A stretch of 64,000 nt of DNA from an uncultured Gemmatimonadales bacterium (GCA_937919655.1 CALFPJ010000063.1:1-64000), one strand, 5' to 3'; numbered from the stretch's first letter, positions 17,808-28,280 are shown. Numbers and translations are program-made. Notes: generated from the sequence alone by a model not told the origin.

Positions 17808-19919
17808 CTATAGCCAGGGCCGGAACTTCGGCGCGACCGAGAATACCACTTCCCATCCACCACCCCTGACTCCCCGTCCGAGGTCGAGTCGCACCACGTC
17901 CCAGCCGAACGCGAGGCCGACCCCCACCGAAGCACGCACGCCCTGCGACGCTCCGCCCGCCCAATCAGCGGGCAGAATCCGGTCTCCCAGATAGGATGCG
18001 CCGACCGCGCCGAAGACTCGGGCGCTGACCCCTGGTGCCCGCAGCGGAAGGGTCGCTTCGGTCTTCACCAGCCAGAAGCGGTCCCCGACGAAATCTCGGT
18101 ACGCGTGCCCGGGCAGCGTCTCTCTCCCTCCAAGGAGGAAGAGGGTCTGCGCTGGCGCCCCCCCAGAGACGGCGCCGGCCGACGCGGATACTTCTACACG
18201 TCGGGTGTCCGCGCTCGACTCGAACGTCCACCGCGCCTCGCCGAGAAGCGAACCAAAGGCATTGGAGTCCAGGTGCCCGAACGTCCCGGTCAGCGTGGAC
18301 CGGCCGGCCAAGGGCAAGCCGGTAGTCACCGTCATGTCCACCGCGCCGAGCGTCCCTTCTTGTACCGAACGCACGGAACGCAGGTCTTGGCCAGGCGAGT
18401 CCGACACGACATCAGTCGCTGACTCGTGTCGCTCCATCCGAACGCTCACGCGGGAGCCCCCCGGACGCCCGTTCGAAAACGTGAGTTGTACGCCCCGCTT
18501 GAAATAGGGGTCGAGGTAGTCGCCGATTCCGAGCGTGGTGGCGAGCGAGTTTACGAGGGGCGAGGCACCCGCAGTTTGACCCATGTCCGCGAGGCCGTCC
18601 CAATAGGCGCGAAACGTCGGCACGACCGGTCCCGGTCCTCCGGTCGCGGCGAAAGCCCCGGATGCCTTGTCCCTGCCTGTCGCGTACCCGACCGTCGTGC
18701 GTAGGACGACATCCCGCTCGGGCCGCACAGCGACCCCCGCGCCCCAAAATTGGCCTTCCGCTCGGTTGTGGCGAGAAAGGTCCGACGCGGAACCGAAATA
18801 CAGCCGGATCGGCGAAAGCCCACTTGAGAAACGTTGACGTAGAATCTGGCTGGCCCGCTCGCGGATTTCGGCCATACTCGGCGAGGATGCGAGTCCATCT
18901 TCCTGGAGATCGTCGAAAAGGCCGCGTTCGAAGGGGAATGCGGCGCGTTCCGCCGCCGATACCGAAGTCACCCGCCTACCCAGCCGGACGGCGGGGGGCA
19001 TGTCGGCGTTGAATTCGTATCCGCCAATCTCGAAGCGACCGCGAATGATGCTGCCGGCCAAGAAGTCGAGTACTGGGAGTTCGCGCCTCAGTTCGACTTC
19101 CTGGCGGTACGGGAGCCAATACTTGCCTTCCCAAAGGGCGTTGTCGAGCGAGATGCGGATGTAGTCGAGGTACGGGTCCACATATGCGGCCGGCGTGAAC
19201 GTGAAGTTCATGCGCACGATCGCTGCAGATGCCCTGTCGAGAAAAATGGAGCCGACGAATCCCGGCGCATCGTAGTCACGGGGCCTAATCCGTAGCTCAT
19301 AGACGCGCACCTCCTTAGCACCACCTCCGTAGCTGATGGTGAGCGAGTCGGCCAGAAGAAAGTCGTACTTGTCTTCCGAAGCGGGTCCTACCGGATGTAA
19401 GACCTGCTCGACTTCATCACCGTCTCCGAGGCGGATGAAGTCCCCGAAATCGTCCTGCACCACGGTCAAATGATCGAGGTGGTAGCGGATGTTGGTGGGG
19501 AGCACTTTTGCGTCGCGAAGGCCAACGATTTGCTGGCGGATGTCGTTGGGCGCCTGCCAGAAGACGTCGAGGGCGATCTGATCTGCCTTTACCAGTGTGC
19601 GGTCGTCAGAATCGGGCCGGTCAATGAAGAAGTAGACGTACCCTCTCGCCTCCCCGCGGTAGGAATGGAATGCAGAATCGATGACCACAGACTCGCGGAC
19701 CTCGCGGGCGCGCTCGACCAAAGCGAGCGCCCGGGCGTCGTTCCACCGTTCCGGCACCTGTGCCAGCACGCCCTGAGCGGCCGCCATGAGCGGCAGCAGA
19801 CACACTAGAAGGCTGTTGAAGAAGTACAGTGGCGCGCGCGCAGGGGTCTCGCCAGACCAAGAGTAGGAACGACGACGAGTCGTAGTTGTTCTACGGCGAG
19901 CGAGGAGAGACGATCTCAT
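17808..19919 (-). CDS. Secreted protein with C-terminal outer-membrane beta-barrel-like region; 5' end rewritten by a repeat insertion
   Basis: A large exported protein (about 700 residues) I cannot name to family. The mature part begins near QVPERWND. A mixed alpha/beta region (DUF5686-like in feel, unproven) leads into roughly 350 residues of alternating hydrophobic strands ending KFRPWL, as in outer-membrane barrels. The 306-bp element at 19805-20110 is inserted in the signal-peptide codons. Removing it and keeping one CTAG restores a frame from GTG at 20134 (MTLQSR, then core LLVCLLPLM) in phase with the gene. With the element present, the frame is open through it, and ATG 19919 inside the element, or GTG 19805 at its edge, are the possible starts. 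Which start is used, or whether the protein is still exported, is unknown. Confidence 0.7.
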   Translation of the reverse strand: MRSSLLARRRTTTTRRRSYSWSGETPARAPLYFFNSLLVCLLPLMAAAQGVLAQVPERWNDARALALVERAREVRESVVIDSAFHSYRGEARGYVYFFIDRPDSDDRTLVKADQIALDVFWQAPNDIRQQIVGLRDAKVLPTNIRYHLDHLTVVQDDFGDFIRLGDGDEVEQVLHPVGPASEDKYDFLLADSLTISYGGGAKEVRVYELRIRPRDYDAPGFVGSIFLDRASAAIVRMNFTFTPAAYVDPYLDYIRISLDNALWEGKYWLPYRQEVELRRELPVLDFLAGSIIRGRFEIGGYEFNADMPPAVRLGRRVTSVSAAERAAFPFERGLFDDLQEDGLASSPSMAEIRERASQILRQRFSSGLSPIRLYFGSASDLSRHNRAEGQFWGAGVAVRPERDVVLRTTVGYATGRDKASGAFAATGGPGPVVPTFRAYWDGLADMGQTAGASPLVNSLATTLGIGDYLDPYFKRGVQLTFSNGRPGGSRVSVRMERHESATDVVSDSPGQDLRSVRSVQEGTLGAVDMTVTTGLPLAGRSTLTGTFGHLDSNAFGSLLGEARWTFESSADTRRVEVSASAGAVSGGAPAQTLFLLGGRETLPGHAYRDFVGDRFWLVKTEATLPLRAPGVSARVFGAVGASYLGDRILPADWAGGASQGVRASVGVGLAFGWDVVRLDLGRGVRGGGWEVVFSVAPKFRPWL

Positions 19920-20110
19920 GGGCGGCGACCCCCCTGCGCCCAAGCAAATAGATAACAAGACCTTACGGGCCGGAGGGTTACGGTGGCACGGCCCCATTCC
20001 CGTCGTTGAAGCTTAACCGTAGCGGTGCTATGCCTTCGTCGCTCTCCGCCTAGGGCCAAGGGCCGTGGCACCGTAACGCGGGCCGCTGTAGTTCTTCAAC
20101 AGCCTTCTAG
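19805..20110. mobile_element. Complete 306-bp CTAG-bounded palindromic repeat (copy A)
   Basis: CTAG at 19805-19808 and 20107-20110 bound the element. The terminal inverted repeat is 28 bp with two mismatches (CTAGAAGGCTGTTGAAGAA is identical at both ends). The inner arms are also imperfectly complementary (AGGAACGACGACGAG near 19865 with CTTCGTCGCTCTCCGCC near 20035), so a single strand could fold into one long hairpin. No transposase gene is present. It is a non-autonomous, MITE-like element, with CTAG ends suggesting IS630/Tc1-mariner-type mobilisation (inference). Confidence 0.85.
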
Positions 20111-20221
20111 AAGTGAACGGGACTGAAGCGTCACGTACCGACTAGCTGAAGGAGTGGTTCGTTTCGGAGGCAGTGGTACGCCCTCCGTTCGGAACCGGTT
20201 CCGCAAAGTCGATATCAATCA

Positions 20222-20253
20222 GAAGGGCCCCGTCCTCACGGATGGGGCCCTTC
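20222..20253 (-). terminator. Terminator hairpin after the sigma factor gene
   Basis: GAAGGGCCCC (20222-20231) and GGGGCCCTTC (20244-20253) form a perfect 10-bp stem downstream of the minus-strand sigma gene. The following minus-strand sequence TGATTGATAT is only moderately T-rich. Confidence 0.6.
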
Positions 20254-20270
20254 GTCACCACTCTCAGTGC

Positions 20271-20299
20271 GTCACCGTATTTCTCTTGGGGCGCACTAG
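20271..20299 (-). mobile_element. CTAG-type repeat end placed on the sigma factor stop codon
   Basis: On the minus strand 20299 to 20271 reads CTAG, TGCGCCCCAAG, AGAAATACGGTGAC. This follows the same CTAG-N11-AGAAGTACGGTGGC layout as the other element ends, and TGCGCC matches the ends of the palindrome at 56071-56117. The TAG of CTAG is the stop codon of the sigma factor gene. A second CTAG at 20142-20145 might be the other boundary (about 158 bp), but its sequence does not clearly match. Confidence 0.55.
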
Positions 20300-21156
20300 T
20301 TGGCGTCCCAAAACCCGGAAAGAGACTCCCCATGCGGACTTTCTCGCAGCTTCTCGAACGCACGGTTCCGAATTTGGCGAATGCGTTCACGCGTCACGCC
20401 GAGCAGGGAGCCGATCTCTTCGAGCGTTCTCTCTTCTCCGTCGTCTAGACCGTAATAGAGATAAAGAATCTTGCGCTCGCGTTCAGTCAGATACTGCTCG
20501 AACATGGTCTCGAGGAAGTCACGCCGAGCGATCGATTCGACGTCATGCTCGATGTCAGCGCCATCGGCGCCCGAGAAACGCTCACCAAAGCTGGCGCTAT
20601 CTCTGTCGCCCCTATCTAGGGGCGCATCCAGACTCAGTTCGGAGGCCGCAACTCGCCGGAGCGCCCGGATCGTGTCGACAGGCTCCTCCATTTCATCGGC
20701 GATCTCCTGGTCAGTCGGTGTGCGTCCGAGTGACTGGGTGAGCTGAGTGTTGGTTCGGGCGAGCCGAGCCAAGTTGGAGTTCTGGTTCAGCGGGATTCGA
20801 ACAGAGCGAGTCTGTTCCGCGAGTGCCTGCAAGACGGTCTGTCGGATCCACCACACGGCGTACGAAATGAACTTCACGCCTTTGTCGGGATCGAACTTTT
20901 TCACCGCTTTGAGAAGACCCTCATTCCCGATGCAGACCAATTCGGCCAGCCCGAGGCCCCGACCCTGGTACTTCTTCACGTAGGAGATCACGAAGCGCAG
21001 GTTGGCGGTAACAAGCCGCTCCGCTGCCTCTTTGTCCCCAACGCGGGCGCGGCGGGCTAGCTCGCGCTCCTCTTTCGGGTCCTGGATGAGAGGGTATTTC
21101 TCAACGTCTTGAAGGTATTGATCGAACGAATCCAGGCCGCGGGAGGAAGAAAACAT
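20296..21156 (-). CDS. RNA polymerase sigma-70 family factor (RpoD-like, short)
   Basis: A 286-residue sigma factor with region 1.2 (DSFDQYLQDVEKYPLI), regions 2.1-2.4 (ANLRFVISYVKKYQGRGLGL, KFDPDKGVKFISYAVWWIRQ), region 3 (SVRIPLNQNSNLARL) and region 4 helix-turn-helix (TLEEIGSLLGVTRERIRQIRNRAFEKLR). Region 1.1 and the large non-conserved insert of E. coli RpoD are absent. A second similar sigma factor lies at 57253-58155. Which one is the housekeeping factor, and which is a group 2 (stress-type) factor, is not clear. The TAG stop is part of a CTAG repeat end. Confidence 0.92.
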   Translation of the reverse strand: MFSSSRGLDSFDQYLQDVEKYPLIQDPKEERELARRARVGDKEAAERLVTANLRFVISYVKKYQGRGLGLAELVCIGNEGLLKAVKKFDPDKGVKFISYAVWWIRQTVLQALAEQTRSVRIPLNQNSNLARLARTNTQLTQSLGRTPTDQEIADEMEEPVDTIRALRRVAASELSLDAPLDRGDRDSASFGERFSGADGADIEHDVESIARRDFLETMFEQYLTERERKILYLYYGLDDGEERTLEEIGSLLGVTRERIRQIRNRAFEKLRESPHGESLSGFWDAN

Positions 21157-21287
21157 CCGTTTTTTCGTTCCTCATATGGGGATCGAACAGGAGCTGGCTT
21201 GATACCGCTGAACGCAGACAACCCGTATTAAACATGGGATATCTAGGTCTCAGGGTAGCCAGGTCAAAAAGCTTTAGGGTGGGAAAG

Positions 21288-21316
21288 AAGATATAAAAGC
21301 ATGTTTCCAGGGTCAA
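21288..21316 (-). promoter_or_regulatory. Candidate promoter for the sigma factor gene
   Basis: On the minus strand TTGACC (21316-21311) and TATCTT (21293-21288) are 17 bases apart, about 130 bases before the start codon at 21156. The intervening leader is AT-rich compared with its surroundings. A second TTGACC at 21267-21262 has no good -10 at normal spacing. Confidence 0.4.
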
Positions 21317-21341
21317 AGGTTTTCTTTTGCCTCTTCTGTCC

Positions 21342-22325
21342 TTAGGCAAAAAAGAACTCTGCGCGCAGGCTTTCGGTGCTCGGGCCACCCGCCCCGAAAA
21401 AGATGCACGCACCCGTTCCAGCGGCGGCACTGAGGTCGATTCGACGGAAAAAGCCCGTTTCGACGATGTCCACGGCCTTGAGACCCTCAAGGTCAACCAA
21501 GCAGGTTTTTGTGCCCTTCCGAAAGACGAAGACGGGTGCGTCCCCCGTCACTACGAGCCATCCCGTGGCAAAGGGTGGCGCCCCCTCTAGTTGATGGGCT
21601 GCCACAGAACTTCCACGTAGACCGCCGCCAGGCGCCATTACGTCGCCCTTGAGCGCGTCCCGCACCCAAGTGGGAAATCCTTCTGTGTCGGTCCACCTAC
21701 GTGCCCCGAGCGTTTTGAAGATGCGGCCCGTGGCGAGCCTAACTGCGAACCCAAAGGCCCTGACCCGTGAGGCGCCGCCGATGGAGCCGATGACCGCGAT
21801 CAGGAGACCGCCGGCGAGCGCCCACTCCGGCTGGTCCACCACGAGCGCGACCAGCCCCAGGACGACCGCGTCCTCGCCCAGTGACGGGAGCACTGGGTGC
21901 GGTGCCGGCTTCCAGCTCAGCCATCTGAGGATCGATGCCCCCGACCTGATGGCATGAGCAGCAGAGACCAAAACGCCAGACGCGATAGCTCCAGCCACGA
22001 TGACCGCGGGGGCCTGCCCGTCTAGGAGTAGGAGCGCGAGCAGGGCCCCGGAGAGCGGCCGAATCACCGCGTGGAATGCGTTCCAGATGAGCGAAGCCGT
22101 GGGGAACCGCTCCGCGGAGAACTCCAGGAGGTAGAAGCCCCCCACAACCAGCATGACGCTGATAGAATCGAGGTCGCTTAACGCTCCGGGTAGCGGCCCT
22201 CCCCACCAAGCTGTGGTCGGAATGGCTCCGAGAAAAAGCAGCGTGAGGTAGAGGTCAATGCCCGCCGCGACGGCCAGGGGCAACAGGATGAGCAGCTCGG
22301 GCGCGGCCGCGACGAAGGCGTCCAT
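21342..22325 (-). CDS. DUF4126 family membrane protein
   Basis: A 327-residue inner-membrane protein. The N-terminal 200 residues carry about six hydrophobic segments (LLILLPLAVAAGIDLYLTLLFLGAI, VMLVVGGFYLLEF, GALLALLLL, VIVAGAIASGVLVSAAHAI, and two more) in the DUF4126 pattern. The C-terminal 110 residues are soluble, with WVRDALKGDV and VVTGDAPVFVFRKG, and may form a small beta domain. Function is unknown. It sits upstream of the sigma gene, but a leader of about 185 bases with a possible promoter separates them. Confidence 0.8.
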   Translation of the reverse strand: MDAFVAAAPELLILLPLAVAAGIDLYLTLLFLGAIPTTAWWGGPLPGALSDLDSISVMLVVGGFYLLEFSAERFPTASLIWNAFHAVIRPLSGALLALLLLDGQAPAVIVAGAIASGVLVSAAHAIRSGASILRWLSWKPAPHPVLPSLGEDAVVLGLVALVVDQPEWALAGGLLIAVIGSIGGASRVRAFGFAVRLATGRIFKTLGARRWTDTEGFPTWVRDALKGDVMAPGGGLRGSSVAAHQLEGAPPFATGWLVVTGDAPVFVFRKGTKTCLVDLEGLKAVDIVETGFFRRIDLSAAAGTGACIFFGAGGPSTESLRAEFFFA

Positions 22326-22371
22326 TATGGGCGGTTGAGGGCGGGGGGGCTTCGCCGTAGAGACTGCACAA

Positions 22372-24162
22372 TCAACGGCCGGTTACAAAGAAGTCCGGCC
22401 CGATCCGGCTTCGGCGCGTCCGTTCGAGCTGTGAATCACGGAGACCGGAAGCGATTCCCAGGAGCTCATACAGCGTAAGGCGGAATACGGGTTTCTGTCC
22501 GACGCGTCCTCCGAGTGGGAACGCCAAATCGATTCTTCCCACGCCCCGCGTACGCGCCGCCCCGAGGCGGAGACCAAAGCCGACCGTCCCTTTCCAGTTT
22601 GAGTCCACACCGTACGGGACGTCGCCAGACCAGACTCGCCCTGCATCTGCGAACAGCGTGAATCCGAAATCCAAACTCTCGGGGAAAGGCCAGCGGACCA
22701 AGATGCGATCTTCGAAGGTGAAGAGCATTCGCTCAGCCCCCGGATCCTCCTCTTCACGGAAGCCTCTCACGCCCTCGCGCCCACCGAGCGTCAGCTGGAA
22801 CGGCGTTTGTGCCGACCAGGCACCGCTTCCTGAGGCACGGACGAAGAAGGTATGGCCGCGAGCTGCGGGGAAGCGCAGGTAACTGAATAGGTTCACTTCA
22901 CCGATCACGTCACGCCAGCGATTAGCCCCCGTTGTGAGCCTGCTGCCCTCGACGGCAAGATTCATGAAGACATAGGAGCTTCCTGGATCGTGCCCCGCGA
23001 AGAGTCTCAGTCTGCCGAACAGGTCAGCCGGAGACTCGACGCCTTCGATTCCGAGCACCCCGATGCTGCGTCCGAGTGTGAGCCCGATGTCGGTGCCCAG
23101 GCGGATGTCTTGATCACCGTCTAGGGCGTCCAGTCCGCGCGCTCTCGTGAACCGCAGGTTGCGTTGGCCGAACATGAGGTTCAAGCGCGTGGTGACTCTG
23201 CCATTGACCTGCCCGGACACGGCGGCCTGCACTTCGGGGGGTGCGGCTGGGGTCTCACCGAAGTCGTCGTTGATGGCGACTTCGAGGTCACCCGGGAAGC
23301 CGGTGAATTCGATTCGCTCCCGGGTGAGCCCAACGCCAAGAAGGGTCAGGTTGCCTGGCTGACCTAGGCGGGCCGCGAAAGAGACCTCCGCCCACTCTTC
23401 TTCGAAGGGGAGCAAGGCGTGTGTGATATCCGTCTCCGCCCCGGTCGAGTAGCTGAACACCTGATCTCGGCGGTGAAAGGTCTGTCTCACCGCCCAGCGT
23501 CCCACTTCGCTGAAGAAGGGGTAGCTGATCTCCTCTTCTAGAGAGTGGCCAACGCGTGTCTTCCCCCATCCAAATTGTGCGTCGGTGCGTGTACCGAAGA
23601 GCCGCGGCTGCTGCAGCTTAAAGCCGGTATCGCGTTGCTCCCGGCGTCGCTTGAAGATGACTTGGGCCAGGATGCCCTGCCCCAACAGGTTTTTCTCGGT
23701 CAGATCTGCACGCTCCAACTGGAGGCCCTGATCGAACGAAACCCCGAGGTCGAATTGGGTCGTCCACCTGTCCTGCGTGTCGATCACAACGTGATAGGAC
23801 CCGTCAGGCTGTTGGACTGGGAAGACGTCTGCAGTCTCAATGAAGGGATAAAACCGGAGAAGCCGACCGGACTCCTCCAAGAGAAGAGGGTCGAGGCAAT
23901 CTCCCTCCGCAAAAAGAATCTCCCTGAGTATGAAGCTCTCGCGCGTGGTGATATGAAGGGCGTTAGCGAATTTGTAGATCCACCTGAGCCGACTGCCCTC
24001 GGGAAGCTCGTCGACCTGAAAGATGGATCGGTTGTCGACGAAAATATTCGTCACGCGACCCGCCTCGCACACGGTGGGGGCCACGGTTTGCGCGGAGGCC
24101 TCCGGGGCCGTCAACCCCAGCAACGCCGCCGCCGCCGTCAACCCGCCCCAGAATACACGCAC
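22372..24162 (-). CDS. Omp85-type outer-membrane protein (POTRA plus barrel, BamA/TamA-like)
   Basis: A 596-residue outer-membrane protein. A signal peptide (core [14 protein letters not shown], cleavage after ASA) is followed by one POTRA-like region, residues about 50-125 ([27 protein letters not shown]). A long beta-barrel follows. The hallmark segment GGREGVRGF near residue 440 is the VRGF/Y loop motif of Omp85 and TpsB proteins. It has too few POTRA units to be the main BamA, so it may insert or secrete specific substrates. It is transcribed divergently from maeB, with 161 bases between the two starts. Confidence 0.85.
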   Translation of the reverse strand: MRVFWGGLTAAAALLGLTAPEASAQTVAPTVCEAGRVTNIFVDNRSIFQVDELPEGSRLRWIYKFANALHITTRESFILREILFAEGDCLDPLLLEESGRLLRFYPFIETADVFPVQQPDGSYHVVIDTQDRWTTQFDLGVSFDQGLQLERADLTEKNLLGQGILAQVIFKRRREQRDTGFKLQQPRLFGTRTDAQFGWGKTRVGHSLEEEISYPFFSEVGRWAVRQTFHRRDQVFSYSTGAETDITHALLPFEEEWAEVSFAARLGQPGNLTLLGVGLTRERIEFTGFPGDLEVAINDDFGETPAAPPEVQAAVSGQVNGRVTTRLNLMFGQRNLRFTRARGLDALDGDQDIRLGTDIGLTLGRSIGVLGIEGVESPADLFGRLRLFAGHDPGSSYVFMNLAVEGSRLTTGANRWRDVIGEVNLFSYLRFPAARGHTFFVRASGSGAWSAQTPFQLTLGGREGVRGFREEEDPGAERMLFTFEDRILVRWPFPESLDFGFTLFADAGRVWSGDVPYGVDSNWKGTVGFGLRLGAARTRGVGRIDLAFPLGGRVGQKPVFRLTLYELLGIASGLRDSQLERTRRSRIGPDFFVTGR

Positions 24163-24323
24163 GGCAAAGCCGAGAGGGCCGCCGGAGCGTTGGGTCTTGG
24201 CGTGCGTGGCGGGAATCAGGGTCTCTCCAGTCGTCGCATGGTCGCTGTGGATTGCTTGTTTTGGGCGGCGCTTCTACGCTTCATGTACTCAAACCGCCCC
24301 AAACATCTCGGAGTTACGCCTAC

Positions 24324-26591
24324 ATGCCGAACCGGCGCAAGGAGGCCCTGGACTACCATACTCAGGGCCGTCCAGGCAAGATCGAAGTGGTCCCGACCAA
24401 GCCAGTGATGACCGCGCGCGACCTGTCCCTCGCGTACTCCCCCGGCGTCGCCGAACCGTGCCGAGAGATCGAGAAAAACCCTGACGACGTCTTCAAATAC
24501 ACCGCGCGAGGGAATCTGGTTGCGGTCGTATCCAACGGAACCGCCGTGTTGGGTCTGGGTGATATCGGACCATTGGCCTCTAAGCCAGTGATGGAGGGCA
24601 AGGGTGTCCTCTTTAAGCGCTTCGCGGGGATCGATGTGTTTGACATCGAGATCGACTCAAAAGATCCACAGGAGATTATCCGCTTCTGTGAGATGCTGGA
24701 GCCCACGGTCGGGGGAATCAACCTCGAGGACATTTCGGCGCCAGACTGTTTCGTGATTGAGCGGACGTTGAAGGAGACGATGGATATTCCCGTCTTCCAC
24801 GACGACCAACACGGTACGGCGATCATCGCGGCGGCTGCGCTCATCAACGCGTTGTCGATCATCGGCAAGAAGATCGAAGAGGTGAAGATCGTGTTCAGCG
24901 GCGCAGGGGCGTCTGCGCTGTCCACCGCGGATCACTTCAAGCGACTCGGCGTTGCCAAGAACAACATCTTGATCTGTGACTCCAAGGGAGTGATTCACGA
25001 GGGCCGAACGGTCGGCATGAACGAGTATAAGGAACCCTTCGCGGTACCCACGGAAGCCCGAGACCTGACCGAAGCCCTTGCGGGGGCCGACGTGTTCATT
25101 GGGTTGTCAGTGAAGGGAGCCATGACCCAGGACATGGTCCGCTCCATGGCGAAGGACCCGGTCATTTTTGCGCTGGCGAACCCCGATCCGGAAATTCTGC
25201 CGGAAGATGTGCACGCCGTCCGGGACGACGCGATCACCGCGACCGGTCGTTCGGACTATCCGAACCAGGTCAACAACGTGCTCGGATTCCCGTTCATTTT
25301 CCGCGGCGCGTTAGACGTACGAGCACGGAGCATCAACCCCGAGATGATGCTCGCTGCCACACATGCGCTCGCGAAGCTCGCGCGCCAGGAGGTGCCTGAC
25401 ACCGTGCGGGGCGCCTACGACGGCTCCGAGATCAGCTTTGGCCGTGAGTATCTGATTCCGAAGCCGTTCGATCACCGGGTCCTCTTCCACGTGGCGCCGG
25501 CTGTCGCGATGGCTGCGATAAAGTCTGGCGTGGCACGCATCGAACTCGATATGGACGAGTACCGGGATCGTCTCCGGGCATCGCTCGGACCAGGTCGGGA
25601 GGTCATGAGGTGGATGACCAACCGCGCGCGCAGAAAGCTGGCTCGCATCGTGTTCCCGGAAGGGCACAACGACATGGTGATTCGGGCCGCGGTAGAAATG
25701 CTCGAAGACGGCATCTGCCAGCCCGTGCTCTTGGGGCGCGCCGAGAGGATCGCTCAGAAGGCCAAGGCAATGGGCATCAGCGTTGACGGCGTGGAGATCA
25801 TCTATGGCGCCGAGATGGAGTCCAAGCGCCACGAATACGCAGATACTCTTTTCCGTCGCAGGGCACGTCGCGGTCTCACGCTTGCTGAGGCCCAGTGGAA
25901 TCTCTACAAGCCCATCTATTTCGCGTCGAGCATGGTGGAGGCCGGTGATGCCGATGCGATGATCGCCGGCATCGAGGCGAACTACGGCGAGATACTGAGG
26001 CCCATGCTACAGGTCGTGGGGCCCGCGGAAGGAGTTTCCAAGGTGGCCGGCCTATACATGCTGGCCTTCCCGAACCGAGAGTTGGTGTTCTTCGCGGATA
26101 CCACGGTGAACATCGAACCCGATGCGGAGACGCTGCGGGACATCGCATTGCAGACGGCGGCCTTCGTACGCGAGTTGGGTATTCGCCCGCGCATCGCCAT
26201 GGTCACCTTCTCGAATTTCGGCTCGGCTCCGCACGAGGAGTCCGATCGCGTGGCGAAGGCCGTGCAGCTGGTGAGGGAGGCCGATCCGGAGCTTGAGATC
26301 GATGGCGAAATGCAGGCCGATACCGCACTCGATGCCGTGAAGCTCAAGAGCGTGTATCCATTCACGAATCTGCAGGGGCCGGCCAACGTGCTGGTCTTCT
26401 CGAGGCTTTCTGCCGCGAACTCGGCCTACAAGCTCCTTCATCAGCTTGGAGGCGCCGATCTGATCGGGCCGATCCTGCTCGGAATGGCCAAGCCGCTACA
26501 CATTCTGGAGCGCGGATGTGGGCTCCAGGATGTCGTTAATCTGGCGACCGTTGCATCCGTGGACTGGCAGGCAAAAAATAAACAAGTTTAG
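24324..26591 (+). CDS. maeB: NADP-dependent malic enzyme with C-terminal phosphotransacetylase-like domain
   Basis: Oxidative decarboxylation of malate to pyruvate with NADP, 755 residues, the usual length of the MaeB-type two-domain enzyme. Residues 1-430 are the malic enzyme: [46 protein letters not shown] and the nucleotide-binding GAGASA. Residues 430-755 resemble phosphotransacetylase ([42 protein letters not shown]) and in known enzymes act as an acetyl-CoA-responsive regulatory domain. ATG 24324 begins the conserved N-terminus and has CGGAG upstream. With the following pckA it forms a pyruvate/PEP anaplerotic pair, although hairpins separate them. Confidence 0.94.
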   Translation: MPNRRKEALDYHTQGRPGKIEVVPTKPVMTARDLSLAYSPGVAEPCREIEKNPDDVFKYTARGNLVAVVSNGTAVLGLGDIGPLASKPVMEGKGVLFKRFAGIDVFDIEIDSKDPQEIIRFCEMLEPTVGGINLEDISAPDCFVIERTLKETMDIPVFHDDQHGTAIIAAAALINALSIIGKKIEEVKIVFSGAGASALSTADHFKRLGVAKNNILICDSKGVIHEGRTVGMNEYKEPFAVPTEARDLTEALAGADVFIGLSVKGAMTQDMVRSMAKDPVIFALANPDPEILPEDVHAVRDDAITATGRSDYPNQVNNVLGFPFIFRGALDVRARSINPEMMLAATHALAKLARQEVPDTVRGAYDGSEISFGREYLIPKPFDHRVLFHVAPAVAMAAIKSGVARIELDMDEYRDRLRASLGPGREVMRWMTNRARRKLARIVFPEGHNDMVIRAAVEMLEDGICQPVLLGRAERIAQKAKAMGISVDGVEIIYGAEMESKRHEYADTLFRRRARRGLTLAEAQWNLYKPIYFASSMVEAGDADAMIAGIEANYGEILRPMLQVVGPAEGVSKVAGLYMLAFPNRELVFFADTTVNIEPDAETLRDIALQTAAFVRELGIRPRIAMVTFSNFGSAPHEESDRVAKAVQLVREADPELEIDGEMQADTALDAVKLKSVYPFTNLQGPANVLVFSRLSAANSAYKLLHQLGGADLIGPILLGMAKPLHILERGCGLQDVVNLATVASVDWQAKNKQV

Positions 26592-26596
26592 GGCCT

Positions 26597-26619
26597 GATT
26601 GGCCGCAATGCGGCCGATC
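26597..26619. terminator. Possible terminator hairpin after maeB
   Basis: GGCCGC (26601-26606) and GCGGCC (26610-26615) form a tight stem with an AAT loop, extended by GAT/ATC on either side. No T-run follows. Confidence 0.4.
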
Positions 26620-26717
26620 ATTCGTCATGACAACTACCGCTGGCGAGGGGTCCACCCGACGCTGGATTTTCGAAGCTGGACGTGTGAATAGCATGCCCAG
26701 CGAGGGAGTGTTTTGGT

Positions 26718-28280
26718 TTGCTGAATTTCGGTCTAAATCCGACTAAGAAGGTCAATCACAACCTGTCCCCGGCGCTGCTCTATGAAGCGGCGCTCGCGCG
26801 TGGGGAAGGCCGCTTGGTCCACATGGGCGCGATTGCTACCAACACTGCGCCCCATACGGGAAGGTCGCCCCGCGACCGCTTTGTGGTTCGTGATGCCATG
26901 AGCGAGGATGCGGTGGATTGGGGCAAGGTGAATACCGCGATGTCACCGGAGCATTTTGATGCCCTCCGCGCGGACGTCGTCGCGTACTTGAACGACCAAG
27001 AACTTTTTGTGCACGACGCCCGAGCTGGCGAGGATGACAGCCACGGGATCAACGTGCGGGTGATCAGCGAGGGCGCGTGGTATGCGCTCTTCGCTCAAAA
27101 CATGTTCTTGCGGCTGTCTGCGGATGAGCGTCAGGCCTTTGAACCCGGCTTCACCGTCCTGCACGCCCCGCACATGGAGGCGGACCCGGAGCGGCACGGG
27201 TCGCGCACTTCGACCGCGGTGGTATTGAACTTCTCAGCGCGTGAGATCGTGGTGGCTGGGACGCTGTATGCAGGTGAGATCAAGAAGGGGATCTTTTCGG
27301 TTCTGAACTTCATGCTCCCGACTGCGAACGTGTTCCCGATGCACTGTTCAGCGAACATCGGTCCGGAGGGCGATACCGCGTTGTTCTTTGGCCTGTCTGG
27401 AACCGGCAAGACGACGTTGTCGGCAGATGCTTCGCGTGGCTTGATTGGAGACGACGAACACGGTTGGAGTGACGAGGGAGTCTTTAATTTCGAAGGCGGT
27501 TGTTACGCAAAGACAATCCATTTGTCGCCGGAGGGTGAGCCAGAGATCTACCGCGCGACCCAAATGTTCGGGACGATCTTGGAGAACGTGGTGCTCGACG
27601 AAGACACGCATCAGATCAACTTCGACGATGGATCGATCACGGAAAATACGCGTGCGTCGTATCCCATTCACTACATCCCGAATGCCGTGCAGCCGAGCCG
27701 AGGCGGACACCCGGAGAATGTGATCTTTCTGACTGCGGATGCATTTGGCGTCCTACCTCCGGTGTCACGGCTGACGCCTGAGCAGGCGATGTATCACTTC
27801 CTGTCAGGGTATACCGCAAAGGTCGCTGGCACGGAGCGTGGTGTTACGGAACCGCAGGCTACGTTCAGCTCGTGCTTCGGCGCGCCGTTCCTTCCGCGGC
27901 ATCCCGGCGTTTACGCCAAGATGCTGGGTGAGAAGCTGCGTCAGCATGGCGCAAAGGTCTGGCTCGTGAACACGGGTTGGTCAGGTGGTGGCCACGGCGT
28001 GGGGAGCCGCATGAAGCTTCAGTACACGCGGGCCATGGTGAACGCTGCTGTGGGCGGTGCGTTGGATAACGCGGACTTCGTAGCCGATCCGGTTTTCGGC
28101 ATGGAGGTCCCGACCTCCGTTCCCGGAGTGCCGTCCGAGGTTCTACGCCCGCGCGACACCTGGGCGGACGGTGCAGCGTATGACGCTTCTGCGGCGAAGC
28201 TGGCCGAGATGTTCAAGGCCAACTTTAAGCAGTTTGCCGATCAGGTGAGCGATGAGGTGAAGGCGGCTGGTCCGAAGTAG
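26718..28280 (+). CDS. pckA: Phosphoenolpyruvate carboxykinase (ATP)
   Basis: Converts oxaloacetate plus ATP to PEP, CO2 and ADP, the entry to gluconeogenesis, 520 residues. Visible motifs are TGRSPRDRFVV, the kinase-1a P-loop FGLSGTGKTTLSAD near residue 230, GDDEHGWSDEGVFNFEGGCYAK with metal and substrate contacts, and YTAKVAGTERG near residue 365. This is the ATP-type, not the GTP-type, family. The start is TTG 26718 with GAGGGAG about ten bases upstream. It has a strong terminator of its own at 28300. Confidence 0.96.
   Translation: MLNFGLNPTKKVNHNLSPALLYEAALARGEGRLVHMGAIATNTAPHTGRSPRDRFVVRDAMSEDAVDWGKVNTAMSPEHFDALRADVVAYLNDQELFVHDARAGEDDSHGINVRVISEGAWYALFAQNMFLRLSADERQAFEPGFTVLHAPHMEADPERHGSRTSTAVVLNFSAREIVVAGTLYAGEIKKGIFSVLNFMLPTANVFPMHCSANIGPEGDTALFFGLSGTGKTTLSADASRGLIGDDEHGWSDEGVFNFEGGCYAKTIHLSPEGEPEIYRATQMFGTILENVVLDEDTHQINFDDGSITENTRASYPIHYIPNAVQPSRGGHPENVIFLTADAFGVLPPVSRLTPEQAMYHFLSGYTAKVAGTERGVTEPQATFSSCFGAPFLPRHPGVYAKMLGEKLRQHGAKVWLVNTGWSGGGHGVGSRMKLQYTRAMVNAAVGGALDNADFVADPVFGMEVPTSVPGVPSEVLRPRDTWADGAAYDASAAKLAEMFKANFKQFADQVSDEVKAAGPK

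Noticed and set aside
20142..20299. A complete 158-bp element bounded by CTAG at both ends.
   Set aside because: Only the end at 20299 matches the family layout; the CTAG at 20142 is followed by unrelated sequence, so the second boundary is not supported.
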